From Riemerella columbina (lineage in GTDB: Bacteria > Bacteroidota > Bacteroidia > Flavobacteriales > Weeksellaceae): a DNA stretch of 64,000 nt. The translations under genes and the position numbers were made by a program. This document shows, piece after piece, positions 17,485-25,925 of the stretch; the first letter of the stretch is position 1; every line of letters begins with the position of its first letter. Under the pieces are notes generated by a model. It ran no database searches, had not been told where the DNA came from, and worked only from the letters and a program-made list of their open reading frames with translations. The DNA lies in assembly GCF_030517065.1 (NCBI RefSeq), contig NZ_CP103950.1, forward strand, positions 186,001 to 250,000, read 5' to 3'.

Positions 17485-18447
17485 ATGCAGATTTTAGCCT
17501 ATCGTTTTTCAGCTTTTGGAGATGTGGCGATGCTGGTTCCTGTGCTTAAAGAATTTTTAGCACAAAACCCTGAGGTTCAGATGATAATGGTCTCTCGTAA
17601 AGGCTTTTCGGATTTATTTGAGGGCATAGAGCGGCTGAAATTTCATGGGGTAGATGTTGCAGATTATAAGGGAATTGTAGGGCTCAAAAAGCTGTATCAA
17701 GAGCTAAGGGCGGCTTATACCATAGATAAAGTGGCAGACCTCCACGATGTGATCAGGTCTAAAATCCTCAACCAATTTTTTCGGTTTGGTGGTATTCCTG
17801 TTTATAAAATTGATAAAGGTAAAGCCGAAAAAAAACACTTAACAGATATTTGGAACCTCCACAAACACCCCATTAAACCAACCGTGGAGCGCTATGCCGA
17901 TGTATTTAGAGCGATGGGCTTTACGGTGAAATTGTCACATCAATACCCTGTGTATCAAGGATTAAAACAAGGGATAGGCTTTGCACCTTTTGCCCAACAT
18001 AAAGGGAAAATGCTCCCTTTGGAAAAGGCTTTTCAATTGGCAAAGGCATTATCAAAAGACCATAAAGTTTATTTTTTTGGCGGCGGCAAAAAGGAAGTAG
18101 AGCAATTGGAGCGCTGGGCATCTGAACTTCCTAATACAGAAAGTTTAGCTGGAAAATTGAGTTTAAAAGAGGAATTAGAGCGCATTGCCCAGTTAGAAGT
18201 GATGATTTCTATGGATTCCGCAAATATGCATTTGGCAAGTTTGGTGGGTACGCGTTGTATTTCTATCTGGGGAGCTACGCATCCTTACGCAGGCTTTTTA
18301 GGCTATGGACAGAGCAAGGAAGATGTGGTTCAGATAAAGGATTTAACCTGCCGACCGTGCTCCGTTTTTGGCGATAAACCGTGCTATAGAGGAGATTGGG
18401 CGTGCTTAAACGAAATTCAACCAATAATGATTTTGGATAAATTATGA
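17485..18447 (+). CDS. Glycosyltransferase family 9 (heptosyltransferase-like)
   Basis: The protein has a GT-B fold as in lipopolysaccharide heptosyltransferases. The amino domain begins ILAYRFSAFGDVAMLVPVL with the conserved GD. The carboxy domain shows GFAPFAQHKGKMLPLEKAF, FFGGGKKEVEQLE, and the sugar-nucleotide site MISMDSANMHLASLVGTRCI followed by SIWGATHPYAGF. It probably adds a sugar to the lipopolysaccharide core or another surface glycan; donor and acceptor are unknown. It overlaps the next glycosyltransferase by four bases, and the pair likely act on the same glycan. Confidence 0.88.
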   Translation: MQILAYRFSAFGDVAMLVPVLKEFLAQNPEVQMIMVSRKGFSDLFEGIERLKFHGVDVADYKGIVGLKKLYQELRAAYTIDKVADLHDVIRSKILNQFFRFGGIPVYKIDKGKAEKKHLTDIWNLHKHPIKPTVERYADVFRAMGFTVKLSHQYPVYQGLKQGIGFAPFAQHKGKMLPLEKAFQLAKALSKDHKVYFFGGGKKEVEQLERWASELPNTESLAGKLSLKEELERIAQLEVMISMDSANMHLASLVGTRCISIWGATHPYAGFLGYGQSKEDVVQIKDLTCRPCSVFGDKPCYRGDWACLNEIQPIMILDKL

Positions 18448-19349
18448 TGCGCTCCACCCCCAGCCTTTCTATCTGTATTCCTGTCTATAATTTCAATGCA
18501 AGAGCCTTAACTAATGATCTTAAAACCGAAATTTTAAGGTTAGGGCTTAGTGAGCGTATAGAAATCATTCTCATTGATGATGCCTCCTCCCCAGAAATGC
18601 TTGAAATGAATAGCCCCACTGATAATATGGTTCGTTTTATTTCTTTAAAGGAGAACCAAGGGCGCGCTAAAATCAGAAATTTATTTTTAAAAGAATCCTG
18701 TAGTGAATATTTGTTATTTTTAGATGCCGATGGCACGGTGCCTCATAGCTCATTTCTCACCACTTATCTCCAATATTTAGATGAAAATGATGAGGTAGAT
18801 GTGGTTTATGGCGGTAGGTGCTTACCCCAAAAGAAAGTGGATACTGACCATTGGTTAAGATGGAATTTTGCCCAAAAACGCGAAAATCTTTCAGTAAAAG
18901 AGCGCGAAAAAGCCCCATATCTGTCATTCCAAACCAATAATTTTCTGATTAAAAAACTGGTTTTTGAAAAAATTCAGTTTAGGGAAATGCTCACCCAATA
19001 CGGCTATGAAGATGTGGTTTTTGCCCATGATTTAAAACAGGCGGGGATAAAAATTGACCATATTAACAACCCTATCATCAATTCTGATATAGAAACCAAT
19101 GCCGTTTATATAGAGAAAGTGGAAGCCTCGGTGGGTAATCTCAAACTGCTTTTGGAGCGATGTCCGCAAACGGTGGAGGATATTAAATTGGTCAGAGTCT
19201 CTACTTTTTTAAAAAAGATAAAAATGGCATCTGTATACCGTTGGTTTTTTTCAAAAAATAAGCATCAAATAAAACAAAGATTGCTCCGAAATGGCGGCCC
19301 ACTGCGGCTTTTGGATGTTTATAAATTAGGACTTTTATTAGAAAAATAG
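18444..19349 (+). CDS. Glycosyltransferase family 2
   Basis: The GT-A fold enzyme opens with SLSICIPVYNFNARALTNDL, followed by IEIILIDDASSPEM and the DxD-type metal site in YLLFLDADGTVPHSSFLTTY. The acceptor side NNFLIKKLVFEKIQF and GYEDVVFAHDL are also typical. The carboxy 50 residues are basic and may touch the membrane surface. The start overlaps the GT9 gene stop, and ATG codons at 18444 and 18447 are both possible. It likely extends a cell-surface glycan. Confidence 0.87.
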   Translation: MMRSTPSLSICIPVYNFNARALTNDLKTEILRLGLSERIEIILIDDASSPEMLEMNSPTDNMVRFISLKENQGRAKIRNLFLKESCSEYLLFLDADGTVPHSSFLTTYLQYLDENDEVDVVYGGRCLPQKKVDTDHWLRWNFAQKRENLSVKEREKAPYLSFQTNNFLIKKLVFEKIQFREMLTQYGYEDVVFAHDLKQAGIKIDHINNPIINSDIETNAVYIEKVEASVGNLKLLLERCPQTVEDIKLVRVSTFLKKIKMASVYRWFFSKNKHQIKQRLLRNGGPLRLLDVYKLGLLLEK

Positions 19350-19377
19350 CCCTCTACCAACGCTGATAGAGGGCTTT
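19348..19377. terminator. Bidirectional terminator between GT2 and miaE
   Basis: The arms agccctcta and tagagggct form a perfect 9-bp stem in the gap between two convergent genes. Confidence 0.75.
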
Positions 19378-19380
19378 CTA

Positions 19381-19959
19381 TTAACCGTGAATGGTTTCTT
19401 TTTTGCCATAAGATTGGATGACTTGGGCTTCGTAGTTGAGCCACTCTTCCCAGCGTTGGTTCACTTGTTCAGGGTTGCCAAGTTGGCGCGCAAAGCCGAT
19501 AAAAGTAGTATAATGGTTGGCTTCGGAGATCATCAGCTCTCGGTAGAAAGTTTTAAGCTCTTCATCTTTAATATTTTCGGTGAGTACCTTGAAACGCTCG
19601 CAGCTGCGAGCTTCTATCATAGCGGCAAAGAGCATTCGGTCAATGATGAACTCCTCTCGGGTGCCTTGTACCACAAATTTGAGCAAATCATTCACATAAT
19701 CATCTTTCCGAGCACGCCCCAGCTGATAGCCACGGGCTTTAATGATGTTGTGAACTTGCTGAAAATGTTGCAATTCCTCTTGTGCAATTTCTAAAAGTTC
19801 GGTTACAATATCAGGGTATTCGGGTAGCATTGTTACCAGCATAATAGCGTTAGAGGCGGCTTTTTGCTCGCACCAAGCGTGGTCTGTTAGGATTTCTTCA
19901 ATATTGCCCTCCGCGATATTCGCCCAGCGAGGGTCTGTGGGTAGTTTTAATTTGAACAT
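19381..19959 (-). CDS. miaE: tRNA-(ms2io6A)-hydroxylase MiaE
   Basis: MiaE is a di-iron monooxygenase that hydroxylates the isopentenyl group of the modified adenosine at tRNA position 37. The ferritin-like helical bundle carries the metal ligands in HAWCEQKAAS, QEELQHFQQVH, IEARSCERF and SEANHYTTF. The 192-residue length is normal. It lies 11 bp downstream of an acyltransferase gene on the same strand and may be co-transcribed with it. No miaA or miaB is in this window. Confidence 0.92.
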   Translation of the reverse strand: MFKLKLPTDPRWANIAEGNIEEILTDHAWCEQKAASNAIMLVTMLPEYPDIVTELLEIAQEELQHFQQVHNIIKARGYQLGRARKDDYVNDLLKFVVQGTREEFIIDRMLFAAMIEARSCERFKVLTENIKDEELKTFYRELMISEANHYTTFIGFARQLGNPEQVNQRWEEWLNYEAQVIQSYGKKETIHG

Positions 19960-19970
19960 TATATTGTGTT

Positions 19971-21068
19971 TTAATTATCGGTTTCTGCGGTTTTAGCTCT
20001 TAAAAAGCTCAGGATTTTCCAGCCTAAATCATCACATTTTTTTAAAATTTGAGCGATGATGATGGCGAGCCCAATATTGATAGGGAAAATGATAAGCATC
20101 AGCCCCCACCAAGGCATTTCATCTTTAAGCGGTGTAACGATGAAATAAATTAAAGAAGAGCTGATCCCTTGCGCAAAATAATAAAAAATAGCATTGCGTC
20201 CTATGGTATTAACAAAGTGATTTTTAGTGATTTTCAGTCGGTTATAGAATACAAATACGGTGATTAGAGAAAACATAGACCAAATGATATAAGGGAATTT
20301 TGGCGGAAATTTCAACTTATTGATTTTATAGAAAATATCTGTACCATAGCTCCAAAACATCAGCCCTAAGGCAAGAAAAAAGCCAAGGTAGAGCAAGGGA
20401 ATATAGCGGGTTTTAATCTTTTTGCCCCTCATTTTATGAGCGATAAGGAACACCCCGAGATAAAACGCCACATAGCCCACCTGCCCCGTAGGATAAAAAT
20501 AAGGGAAGATATTAAACATCAGAGTGAGCGCTAAACATAGGGCTATAAACCAGTAGATGTGTTTGGGGAAAAATTTGAGAATCAGCACGCCAAAAACGGT
20601 CAGTATGTAATAAACCTTCAAGTACCAAAAACTCCCCATCACCACAGGAAGAGTGTCGCAGGTAGAGTAGTGGTGCAGGTACCAGTTGCCTAAATTCTGC
20701 CATTCGGGGAAGTAAGAAATGCTTTTCGGGACAAACTTGCTGCCAAAAGTGGCGTAGAAATGCTTTAAACTCTCTATACCGAAAAAATAAAGTCCAAAAA
20801 CTTTGAAAAAATAATCCGCAAAGAAGAGTAGCGTTACAAAAATCATATAAGTGATTTGCAATTTTAGCAATCGGTGGAAGGTTTTTTCAAGATTGTTGCC
20901 AGAGGTAATGCCACTGAGCGCGAAGAAGATAGGCACATCAAACAATAGGGATAAAATCCTCAATTCCGTGGGGATGTAGTATTGTCCGCTCCAAAAAGTG
21001 GTGTGGATAAAAATAATGGAAAGCGTGGCTAAACCCTTCGCAAAATCAATATATAAATCTCTTTTCAT
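19971..21068 (-). CDS. Membrane acyltransferase family 3 (OafA/YrhL-like)
   Basis: This is an integral membrane protein of about 365 residues and roughly ten helices. The start (MKRDLYIDFAKGLATLSIIF, with the conserved His in IHTTFW) matches the amino motif of acyltransferases that modify surface sugars. Further features are DVPIFFALSGITSG and WYLKVYYILTVFGVLIL. The start at 21068 is preferred because residues encoded upstream of it do not resemble the family. The substrate is unknown. Modification of lipopolysaccharide or capsule would fit the neighbouring glycosyltransferases, though those face the other way. Confidence 0.85.
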   Translation of the reverse strand: MKRDLYIDFAKGLATLSIIFIHTTFWSGQYYIPTELRILSLLFDVPIFFALSGITSGNNLEKTFHRLLKLQITYMIFVTLLFFADYFFKVFGLYFFGIESLKHFYATFGSKFVPKSISYFPEWQNLGNWYLHHYSTCDTLPVVMGSFWYLKVYYILTVFGVLILKFFPKHIYWFIALCLALTLMFNIFPYFYPTGQVGYVAFYLGVFLIAHKMRGKKIKTRYIPLLYLGFFLALGLMFWSYGTDIFYKINKLKFPPKFPYIIWSMFSLITVFVFYNRLKITKNHFVNTIGRNAIFYYFAQGISSSLIYFIVTPLKDEMPWWGLMLIIFPINIGLAIIIAQILKKCDDLGWKILSFLRAKTAETDN

Positions 21069-21312
21069 AAGCATCAAAAAAAGGAAAATCAAAGATAGGC
21101 AATTATCAGTATATAATAAAAATCGCTCGGCATTTTTTCTCAATTTATGAATTTTTTTATATTTGAATTATAAAAAGTCTAAAAAACGCCAACCTATGAA
21201 ATTATCCTTGCCAAAAAGCAAATTGCGGGACAAAATAACCTTATAGAGTTAGAATAGGACACATTCCTAAAAATAATTTGAGGTTAAGTATTTGTAATTC
21301 AAAAAAAATGCT

Positions 21313-21320
21313 TACTTTTG
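21313..21320 (+). promoter_or_regulatory. rplU-rpmA promoter (-7 box TACTTTTG)
   Basis: This is a clear TAnnTTTG match 30 nt before the rplU start. The remaining intergenic DNA (21144-21312) shows nothing recognisable. Confidence 0.6.
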
Positions 21321-21350
21321 CGGTCTTAATTAACTAAAATATTTATAACA

Positions 21351-21977
21351 ATGTTTGCAATCGTAGAGATAGCAGGGCTTCAATACAAAGTTGAGCAAGA
21401 CCAAAAGTTGTTTGTAAACCGTCTTCCAGGTGAGAAAGGAGATAAAGTCTCTTTTGACAAAGTACTTCTTACCGTGAACGGAGCAACAACCGTAGGCGCC
21501 CCAGCTGTAAGTGGTATCGCTGTAGAAGCGGAAATTCTTGAGCATTTAAAAGCCGATAAAGTTATCGTTTTCAAAAAGAAAAGAAGAAAAGGCTATGCTA
21601 AGAAAAACGGACACAGACAATCTTTAACACAAATCAGAATTGTATCTATTACAGGTTTTGATGGTGCTAAAAAGTCTGAAACTAAAGCAGAACCAAAAGC
21701 TACAGCAAAAAAATCTGCCAAAAAAGGAGATGATCTAACCCTTATCGAAGGGATTGGTCCTAAGGTAGCAGAGATTTTTGCAGGAGCAGGAATTAACTCT
21801 TTCGCAGATTTAGCAAAAAAATCTAAAGAGGAATTAGAAGCGATTTTAGACCCTAATGGTGCAGTATATGCCGCTATGGACCCTACAACTTGGCCACAGC
21901 AAGCACAATTGGCAGCAGATGGGAAGTTCGATGAGTTAGAAACGCTTAAAGGACAGTTAAAAGGCGGTAGAGCCTAA
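21351..21977 (+). CDS. rplU: 50S ribosomal protein L21 with carboxy helix-hairpin-helix extension
   Basis: Residues 1-103 are ordinary L21, a 23S rRNA-binding protein (FAIVEIAGLQYKVEQDQKL, KKKRRKGYAKKNGHRQ, TQIRIVSI). A basic Lys/Ala linker at about 110-128 leads to an extra domain of about 80 residues starting DDLTLIEGIGPKVAEIFAGA, a helix-hairpin-helix signature normally found in DNA-binding or DNA-repair proteins. The total of 208 residues is twice the usual L21 length. Similar long forms are known in flavobacteria. rpmA follows 32 bp later, the universal arrangement. Confidence 0.93.
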   Translation: MFAIVEIAGLQYKVEQDQKLFVNRLPGEKGDKVSFDKVLLTVNGATTVGAPAVSGIAVEAEILEHLKADKVIVFKKKRRKGYAKKNGHRQSLTQIRIVSITGFDGAKKSETKAEPKATAKKSAKKGDDLTLIEGIGPKVAEIFAGAGINSFADLAKKSKEELEAILDPNGAVYAAMDPTTWPQQAQLAADGKFDELETLKGQLKGGRA

Positions 21978-22009
21978 TATTTTTTAACCTTTTAAAAACC
22001 TAAAATAAA

Positions 22010-22267
22010 ATGGCACACAAAAAAGGAGTTGGTAGTTCCAAAAACGGTAGAGAATCTCACTCTAAAAGATTAGGCGTGAAGATTTTCGGTGGACAGGAGG
22101 CTATTGCTGGTAATATCATTGTTAGACAAAGAGGTACTGAGCACCACCCAGGTGAAAATGTAGGGATGGGTAAAGACCACACTTTGTTCGCTTTGGTAGA
22201 CGGTAAAGTAGTCTTCAGAAAGAAAGCTAACAACAGATCTTATGTATCTGTAGAACCAAACGCTTAA
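22010..22267 (+). CDS. rpmA: 50S ribosomal protein L27
   Basis: The 85-residue protein opens [20 protein letters not shown], the usual amino tail that reaches the peptidyl-transferase centre, followed by [15 protein letters not shown] and [14 protein letters not shown]. It is translated with rplU. There is no extra amino-terminal peptide of the kind cleaved in Firmicutes. Confidence 0.97.
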   Translation: MAHKKGVGSSKNGRESHSKRLGVKIFGGQEAIAGNIIVRQRGTEHHPGENVGMGKDHTLFALVDGKVVFRKKANNRSYVSVEPNA

Positions 22268-22305
22268 ATTATACTCATAATAAATTTAAGGTTAGACATT
22301 GTACC

Positions 22306-22336
22306 AGCCATTCTCTTTTTTGAGGATGGCTTTTTT
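22306..22336 (+). terminator. Terminator after rplU-rpmA
   Basis: A 10-bp stem (agccattctc with gaggatggct, one G-T pair) is followed by six T. Confidence 0.75.
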
Positions 22337-22370
22337 ATATCCAAAAAGTGGCTTAATGAAAGAAAATGTT

Positions 22371-22378
22371 TATATTTG
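22371..22378 (+). promoter_or_regulatory. Promoter of SIMPL-domain gene (TATATTTG)
   Basis: This TAnnTTTG match lies 32 nt before ATG 22411. Confidence 0.55.
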
Positions 22379-22410
22379 TCAGAGAATTAACCACCAAATC
22401 CTGATTGAAT

Positions 22411-23151
22411 ATGAAAAATACACCAAAAAACATCATCGCTGTAGCCATTGCGGCTGTCGGCTTCATTGTAGGCGTGGGGCTGTTGGGCTCCGCCATTAAA
22501 AACCGAAACCAAGGCGAAAATACCATTTCCGTAACGGGCTTGGGGACTAAGCAATTTACCTCGGATCTGATTACTTGGAACGGCAATTTTTCCCGAAGTA
22601 GTTACCAATTGCAAGATGCCTATAATGCTTTAGCCAGCGACCGCGCCAAAATTCAGAGCTATCTCAATTCCAAAGGGGTTAAAAAGGAAGAAATGATTTT
22701 TTCCGCTGTGGATATTCAGAAAATATACAATTATGTGAGTGATGGGCAGGGCGGTTCCAGACAAGTTTTTGAGGGCTACCAACTTTCGCAAACGGTTTCT
22801 ATCCAGAGTAAAGAAGTCGCCAAAATTGAAAATATCTCCCGAAACATCACGGAAATTATCAACCAAGGCATAGAGTTTACCTCTTCCTCACCAGATTATT
22901 TCTATACCAAACTTGCTGAGGTCAAACAACAGATGATTGCCGATGCCACCAAAGATGCCAAGCAAAGAGCCGAGAAAATCGCCGCTAACGCAGGGGCAAA
23001 ATTAGGGCATTTGAAGAAAGCTTCTATGGGGGTTATCCAGATTACGGCGCCCAATTCCAACGAAGATTTTTCGTATGGCGGCACTTTCAACACCTCTTCC
23101 AAGGAGAAAGAAGCCAGCATTACCATTAAATTAGAATATCAAGTGGATTAA
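22411..23151 (+). CDS. SIMPL-domain protein (DUF541)
   Basis: The 246-residue protein has one amino-terminal membrane helix (IIAVAIAAVGFIVGVGLLGS), most likely an uncleaved anchor or signal for periplasmic export. A SIMPL domain follows (NTISVTGLGTKQFTSDLITW, then SYLNSKGVKKEEMIFSAVDI, and KDAKQRAEKIAANAGAKLG). Members of this family form oligomeric periplasmic assemblies of uncertain role. The ATG at 22411 is preferred over the TTG two codons earlier. A GLPGLI gene follows after 30 bp and may be in the same transcript. Confidence 0.85.
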   Translation: MKNTPKNIIAVAIAAVGFIVGVGLLGSAIKNRNQGENTISVTGLGTKQFTSDLITWNGNFSRSSYQLQDAYNALASDRAKIQSYLNSKGVKKEEMIFSAVDIQKIYNYVSDGQGGSRQVFEGYQLSQTVSIQSKEVAKIENISRNITEIINQGIEFTSSSPDYFYTKLAEVKQQMIADATKDAKQRAEKIAANAGAKLGHLKKASMGVIQITAPNSNEDFSYGGTFNTSSKEKEASITIKLEYQVD

Positions 23152-23181
23152 AAAATAACAATCTATAAAAATAAAATTATA

Positions 23182-24045
23182 ATGAAAAAATTATTTAGTT
23201 TGGTGCTTTGTTGCATCATTGGACTTAGTATGGCTCAGAATGTTAATCGTTTCTTTTATGAATTAACCTATCAGCCGAACAAAGATTCTGCGAAGACAGA
23301 AACCATTATGACCGTTTTAGACATCTGGAAAGATAAGTCGGTGTATCGGGATTATACAGCCATTTCGCAAGATTCTTTATTGAAAGAATTCACTCAGAAC
23401 GCTATGCGCACGGGCAATTTTTTTGATACCGAAAAAGCGGGTATTAAACAAGCAAAGTTTAGTTATACCATCGTAAAACCTTATCCTATTACCGATGAAA
23501 TTCGCTATGAAGATATGATTCTGAACAAAAAATTTGTCTATACCGAAAAGGTCAAATTGGATTGGAAAGTGCAGCCAGAAACCACAACCATAGAAAATTA
23601 TCCTGTGCAGAAAGCTACGGTAGATTTCGGTGGGCGCTCTTGGTCGGCGTGGTTCACTACGGAATTGCCTTTTGCCGATGGGCCGTATAAATTTCAAGGT
23701 TTGCCAGGCTTAATCGTGAAGTTGGAAGATAGCCAGCACCACTACCAATGGTTGCTTAAAGGCAATGAGAAACTGACCGAAGAAAAGGCGACTTCTTATG
23801 TAGATACGATGATGAAGCAATTTGGGATGGGGAAGGGCATCGAGATTTCTAAGGAGAAATTTGAGAAAGCCTATAACGATTATAAAAAAGACCCTTTCGC
23901 GAGTATGAAAATGCAGTTGAATTCCCCACAAATGAAGGATTATAAATTGCCAGACGGCTCTTCTTTGGTAGAAAAACTAAAAGAGACAGAGGAGCGGATG
24001 AAAAAAATGCTCAACGAAAATAATAATCCTATAGAGCTTAAATAA
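23182..24045 (+). CDS. GLPGLI-family secreted protein
   Basis: This secreted protein of 287 residues has a signal peptide to about residue 19 (CCIIGLSMAQN). It bears the family motif, seen here as YKFQGLPGLIVKLEDSQHHY near 170-190, preceded by WSAWFTTELPFADGPY. The carboxy part is Lys- and Met-rich and helical. The family is found only in Bacteroidota and is usually encoded beside a TonB-type barrel with a carboxypeptidase-like domain; the nearest such barrel here ends at 14246. The function is unknown. Confidence 0.88.
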   Translation: MKKLFSLVLCCIIGLSMAQNVNRFFYELTYQPNKDSAKTETIMTVLDIWKDKSVYRDYTAISQDSLLKEFTQNAMRTGNFFDTEKAGIKQAKFSYTIVKPYPITDEIRYEDMILNKKFVYTEKVKLDWKVQPETTTIENYPVQKATVDFGGRSWSAWFTTELPFADGPYKFQGLPGLIVKLEDSQHHYQWLLKGNEKLTEEKATSYVDTMMKQFGMGKGIEISKEKFEKAYNDYKKDPFASMKMQLNSPQMKDYKLPDGSSLVEKLKETEERMKKMLNENNNPIELK

Positions 24046-24071
24046 AGCTAAAAAAGGTGAAAAATCAAATT

Positions 24072-24104
24072 TTTAAGGTGGAGATGAACTTCACCTTAAT
24101 TTTT
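24072..24104 (+). terminator. Hairpin after the GLPGLI gene
   Basis: The arms taaggtg and caccttaa, extended by A/T pairs, are followed by a T run. Confidence 0.6.
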
Positions 24105-24153
24105 AGGTTGAAAGTCACTAACTCAAAATAAATCTGTGTTAAAACCATAAATT

Positions 24154-24795
24154 ATGGTATATTTAGACCCGAATGAAATCGCGTTTCCTGATCCTATGCA
24201 TTATGATGGCATAGAGGGCGGTTTGATTGCTATGGGCGGAGATTTGTCGCCAGAGCGCGTGCTATTTGCGTATCAGCATGGCATTTTTCCTTGGTTTAAT
24301 GAAGGCGAAGAAATTCTTTGGTGGTCGCCAGATCCCAGATTCGTGCTGTATCCCAAAGATTTAAAAATCTCCAAATCGATGCGGAAAATTATGAGAGAAG
24401 ACCGCTTTGAGTTCAGGGAAAATCATCAGTTTAATGCCGTTATAGAGGCTTGTGCGAGCATCAATAGACCTCATCAAGAAGGTACTTGGATTACCACTGA
24501 GATGAAATCTACTTATAAAAAACTCCATCAGATGGGTTATGCCAAAAGTGTAGAAGTGTATGAGAACGAAACTTTGGTTGGCGGTTTTTATGGCATTCAG
24601 GTGGGGTGTATATTCTGTGGTGAGAGTATGTTTAGCCATGTGAGTAACGCCTCTAAAGCGGGATTTATCTATTTTGTACAGAAATATGCGCAGCAACTTT
24701 CATTGATAGATTGCCAAATTCACTCGACGCATTTAGAAAGCTTGGGCGCTAAGATGATTTCTAAAGCATTGTTTTTAGAAACATTGCATCAATAA
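24154..24795 (+). CDS. aat: Leucyl/phenylalanyl-tRNA--protein transferase
   Basis: Aat transfers Leu or Phe from tRNA to the amino end of proteins with basic first residues, marking them for ClpAP (the N-degron route). Landmarks include DPNEIAFPDPMHYDGIEGGL, the WFNEGEEILWWSPDPRFVLY region, and GGFYGIQVGCIFCGESMFSH with the catalytic environment intact. The length of 213 residues is normal. It is a single-gene unit ended by a hairpin at 24800. Confidence 0.95.
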   Translation: MVYLDPNEIAFPDPMHYDGIEGGLIAMGGDLSPERVLFAYQHGIFPWFNEGEEILWWSPDPRFVLYPKDLKISKSMRKIMREDRFEFRENHQFNAVIEACASINRPHQEGTWITTEMKSTYKKLHQMGYAKSVEVYENETLVGGFYGIQVGCIFCGESMFSHVSNASKAGFIYFVQKYAQQLSLIDCQIHSTHLESLGAKMISKALFLETLHQ

Positions 24796-24799
24796 AAAA

Positions 24800-24825
24800 C
24801 TGCGCATCAAATAGTTGATACGCAG
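24800..24825 (+). terminator. Terminator after aat
   Basis: An 11-bp stem with one mismatch (ctgcgcatcaa with ttgatacgcag) and a 4-nt loop. Confidence 0.6.
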
Positions 24826-24952
24826 CTTCCTAATAAATCTAATAAAAAGTAAAAATGAAAGGGTGCAAAGATAGATATAAAATAATATACCACGCAAGTT
24901 TTTTGAGAAAAAAAATTAAAAAAATTACACAGCCTCTTTGGATTTTTAATTG

Positions 24953-24960
24953 TATTTTTG
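24953..24960 (+). promoter_or_regulatory. nadK promoter (-7 box TATTTTTG)
   Basis: This is a TAnnTTTG match 34 nt before the ATG at 24995, with ctttg about 16 nt before it as a possible -33 box. Confidence 0.55.
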
Positions 24961-24994
24961 ACACACCATTCATCAATAAACGAATATCAAGACT

Positions 24995-25861
24995 ATGAGA
25001 GCGGCTATTTATTCTCAAAAAAAAGACTTAGACACCTTTCTATACCTCAGTAAATTCATTTCAGAATTGGAAAAAAGAGGCGTAGAATCTGTGCTTTATG
25101 AAGGTCTTTCTGTGGATTTGGCTTTTTCCAGGCACTTTAAAACCTTTAATAATAAAGAAGAATTAAAAGCTTTAGAGGTCAGTTTGTTTTTTAGTTTTGG
25201 AGGAGATGGCACCATTCTAAACGCTCTGATTTTCATTCAAGATTTAGAAATTCCCATTGTGGGCGTCAATACGGGCAGATTAGGCTTTTTGGCGTGTTTT
25301 TCAAAAGAAGAGATATTCCAAAATATAGATAAGATTTTAGCTGGAGAGACCATTCTTAGCCGCCGCTCTGTGATTGAGGTTTCCGCAGGAAATACCCAGA
25401 TAGACTTTCCTTTTGCTCTTAATGATCTGAGTATCACCAGAAAAGAAACCACCTCTATGATTACCATAGATTCTTATATTGACCAAGAATTTCTAACGGT
25501 ATTCTGGGGTGATGGTTTGGTGATTTCCACACCTACGGGCTCTACGGCGTACAATCTGAGTTGTGGAGGTCCTATCATTTCGCCGCGTACAGATGATTTT
25601 GTGCTAACGCCTATTGCACCACACAACCTTAATGTAAGACCCATTATCCTAAGGGACGATGTGGAAATCAAGCTCAATGTAGAGAGCCGTGTGCCTGAGT
25701 TTTTGCTCTCGCTGGACTCTCGGCTTTATGATATTGCCATAGAGGAGCCAATCACGGTTAAAAAAGCCAATTTTGAAGTCTCATTGATGATGACCAAGCG
25801 CATCAATTTTTACGAAACCCTTCGGCAGAAGTTGCTCTGGGGAAAAGATAAAAGAAACTAA
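24995..25861 (+). CDS. nadK: NAD kinase
   Basis: NAD kinase phosphorylates NAD to NADP using ATP. The family's GGDGT motif is present in FFSFGGDGTILNALIF at about residues 66-81, followed by VGVNTGRLGFLACF. The NAD-binding segment reads ALNDLSITRKETTSMI, and the glycine-rich STPTGSTAYNLSCGGPII segment is complete. The length (288) is normal. A promoter lies directly upstream. Confidence 0.95.
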   Translation: MRAAIYSQKKDLDTFLYLSKFISELEKRGVESVLYEGLSVDLAFSRHFKTFNNKEELKALEVSLFFSFGGDGTILNALIFIQDLEIPIVGVNTGRLGFLACFSKEEIFQNIDKILAGETILSRRSVIEVSAGNTQIDFPFALNDLSITRKETTSMITIDSYIDQEFLTVFWGDGLVISTPTGSTAYNLSCGGPIISPRTDDFVLTPIAPHNLNVRPIILRDDVEIKLNVESRVPEFLLSLDSRLYDIAIEEPITVKKANFEVSLMMTKRINFYETLRQKLLWGKDKRN

Positions 25862-25925
25862 ACTCATTCGCTAAAAAATACTTAAATTTATAGCCTAAAA
25901 ATAATTCAAATAAAATAAATCAATT

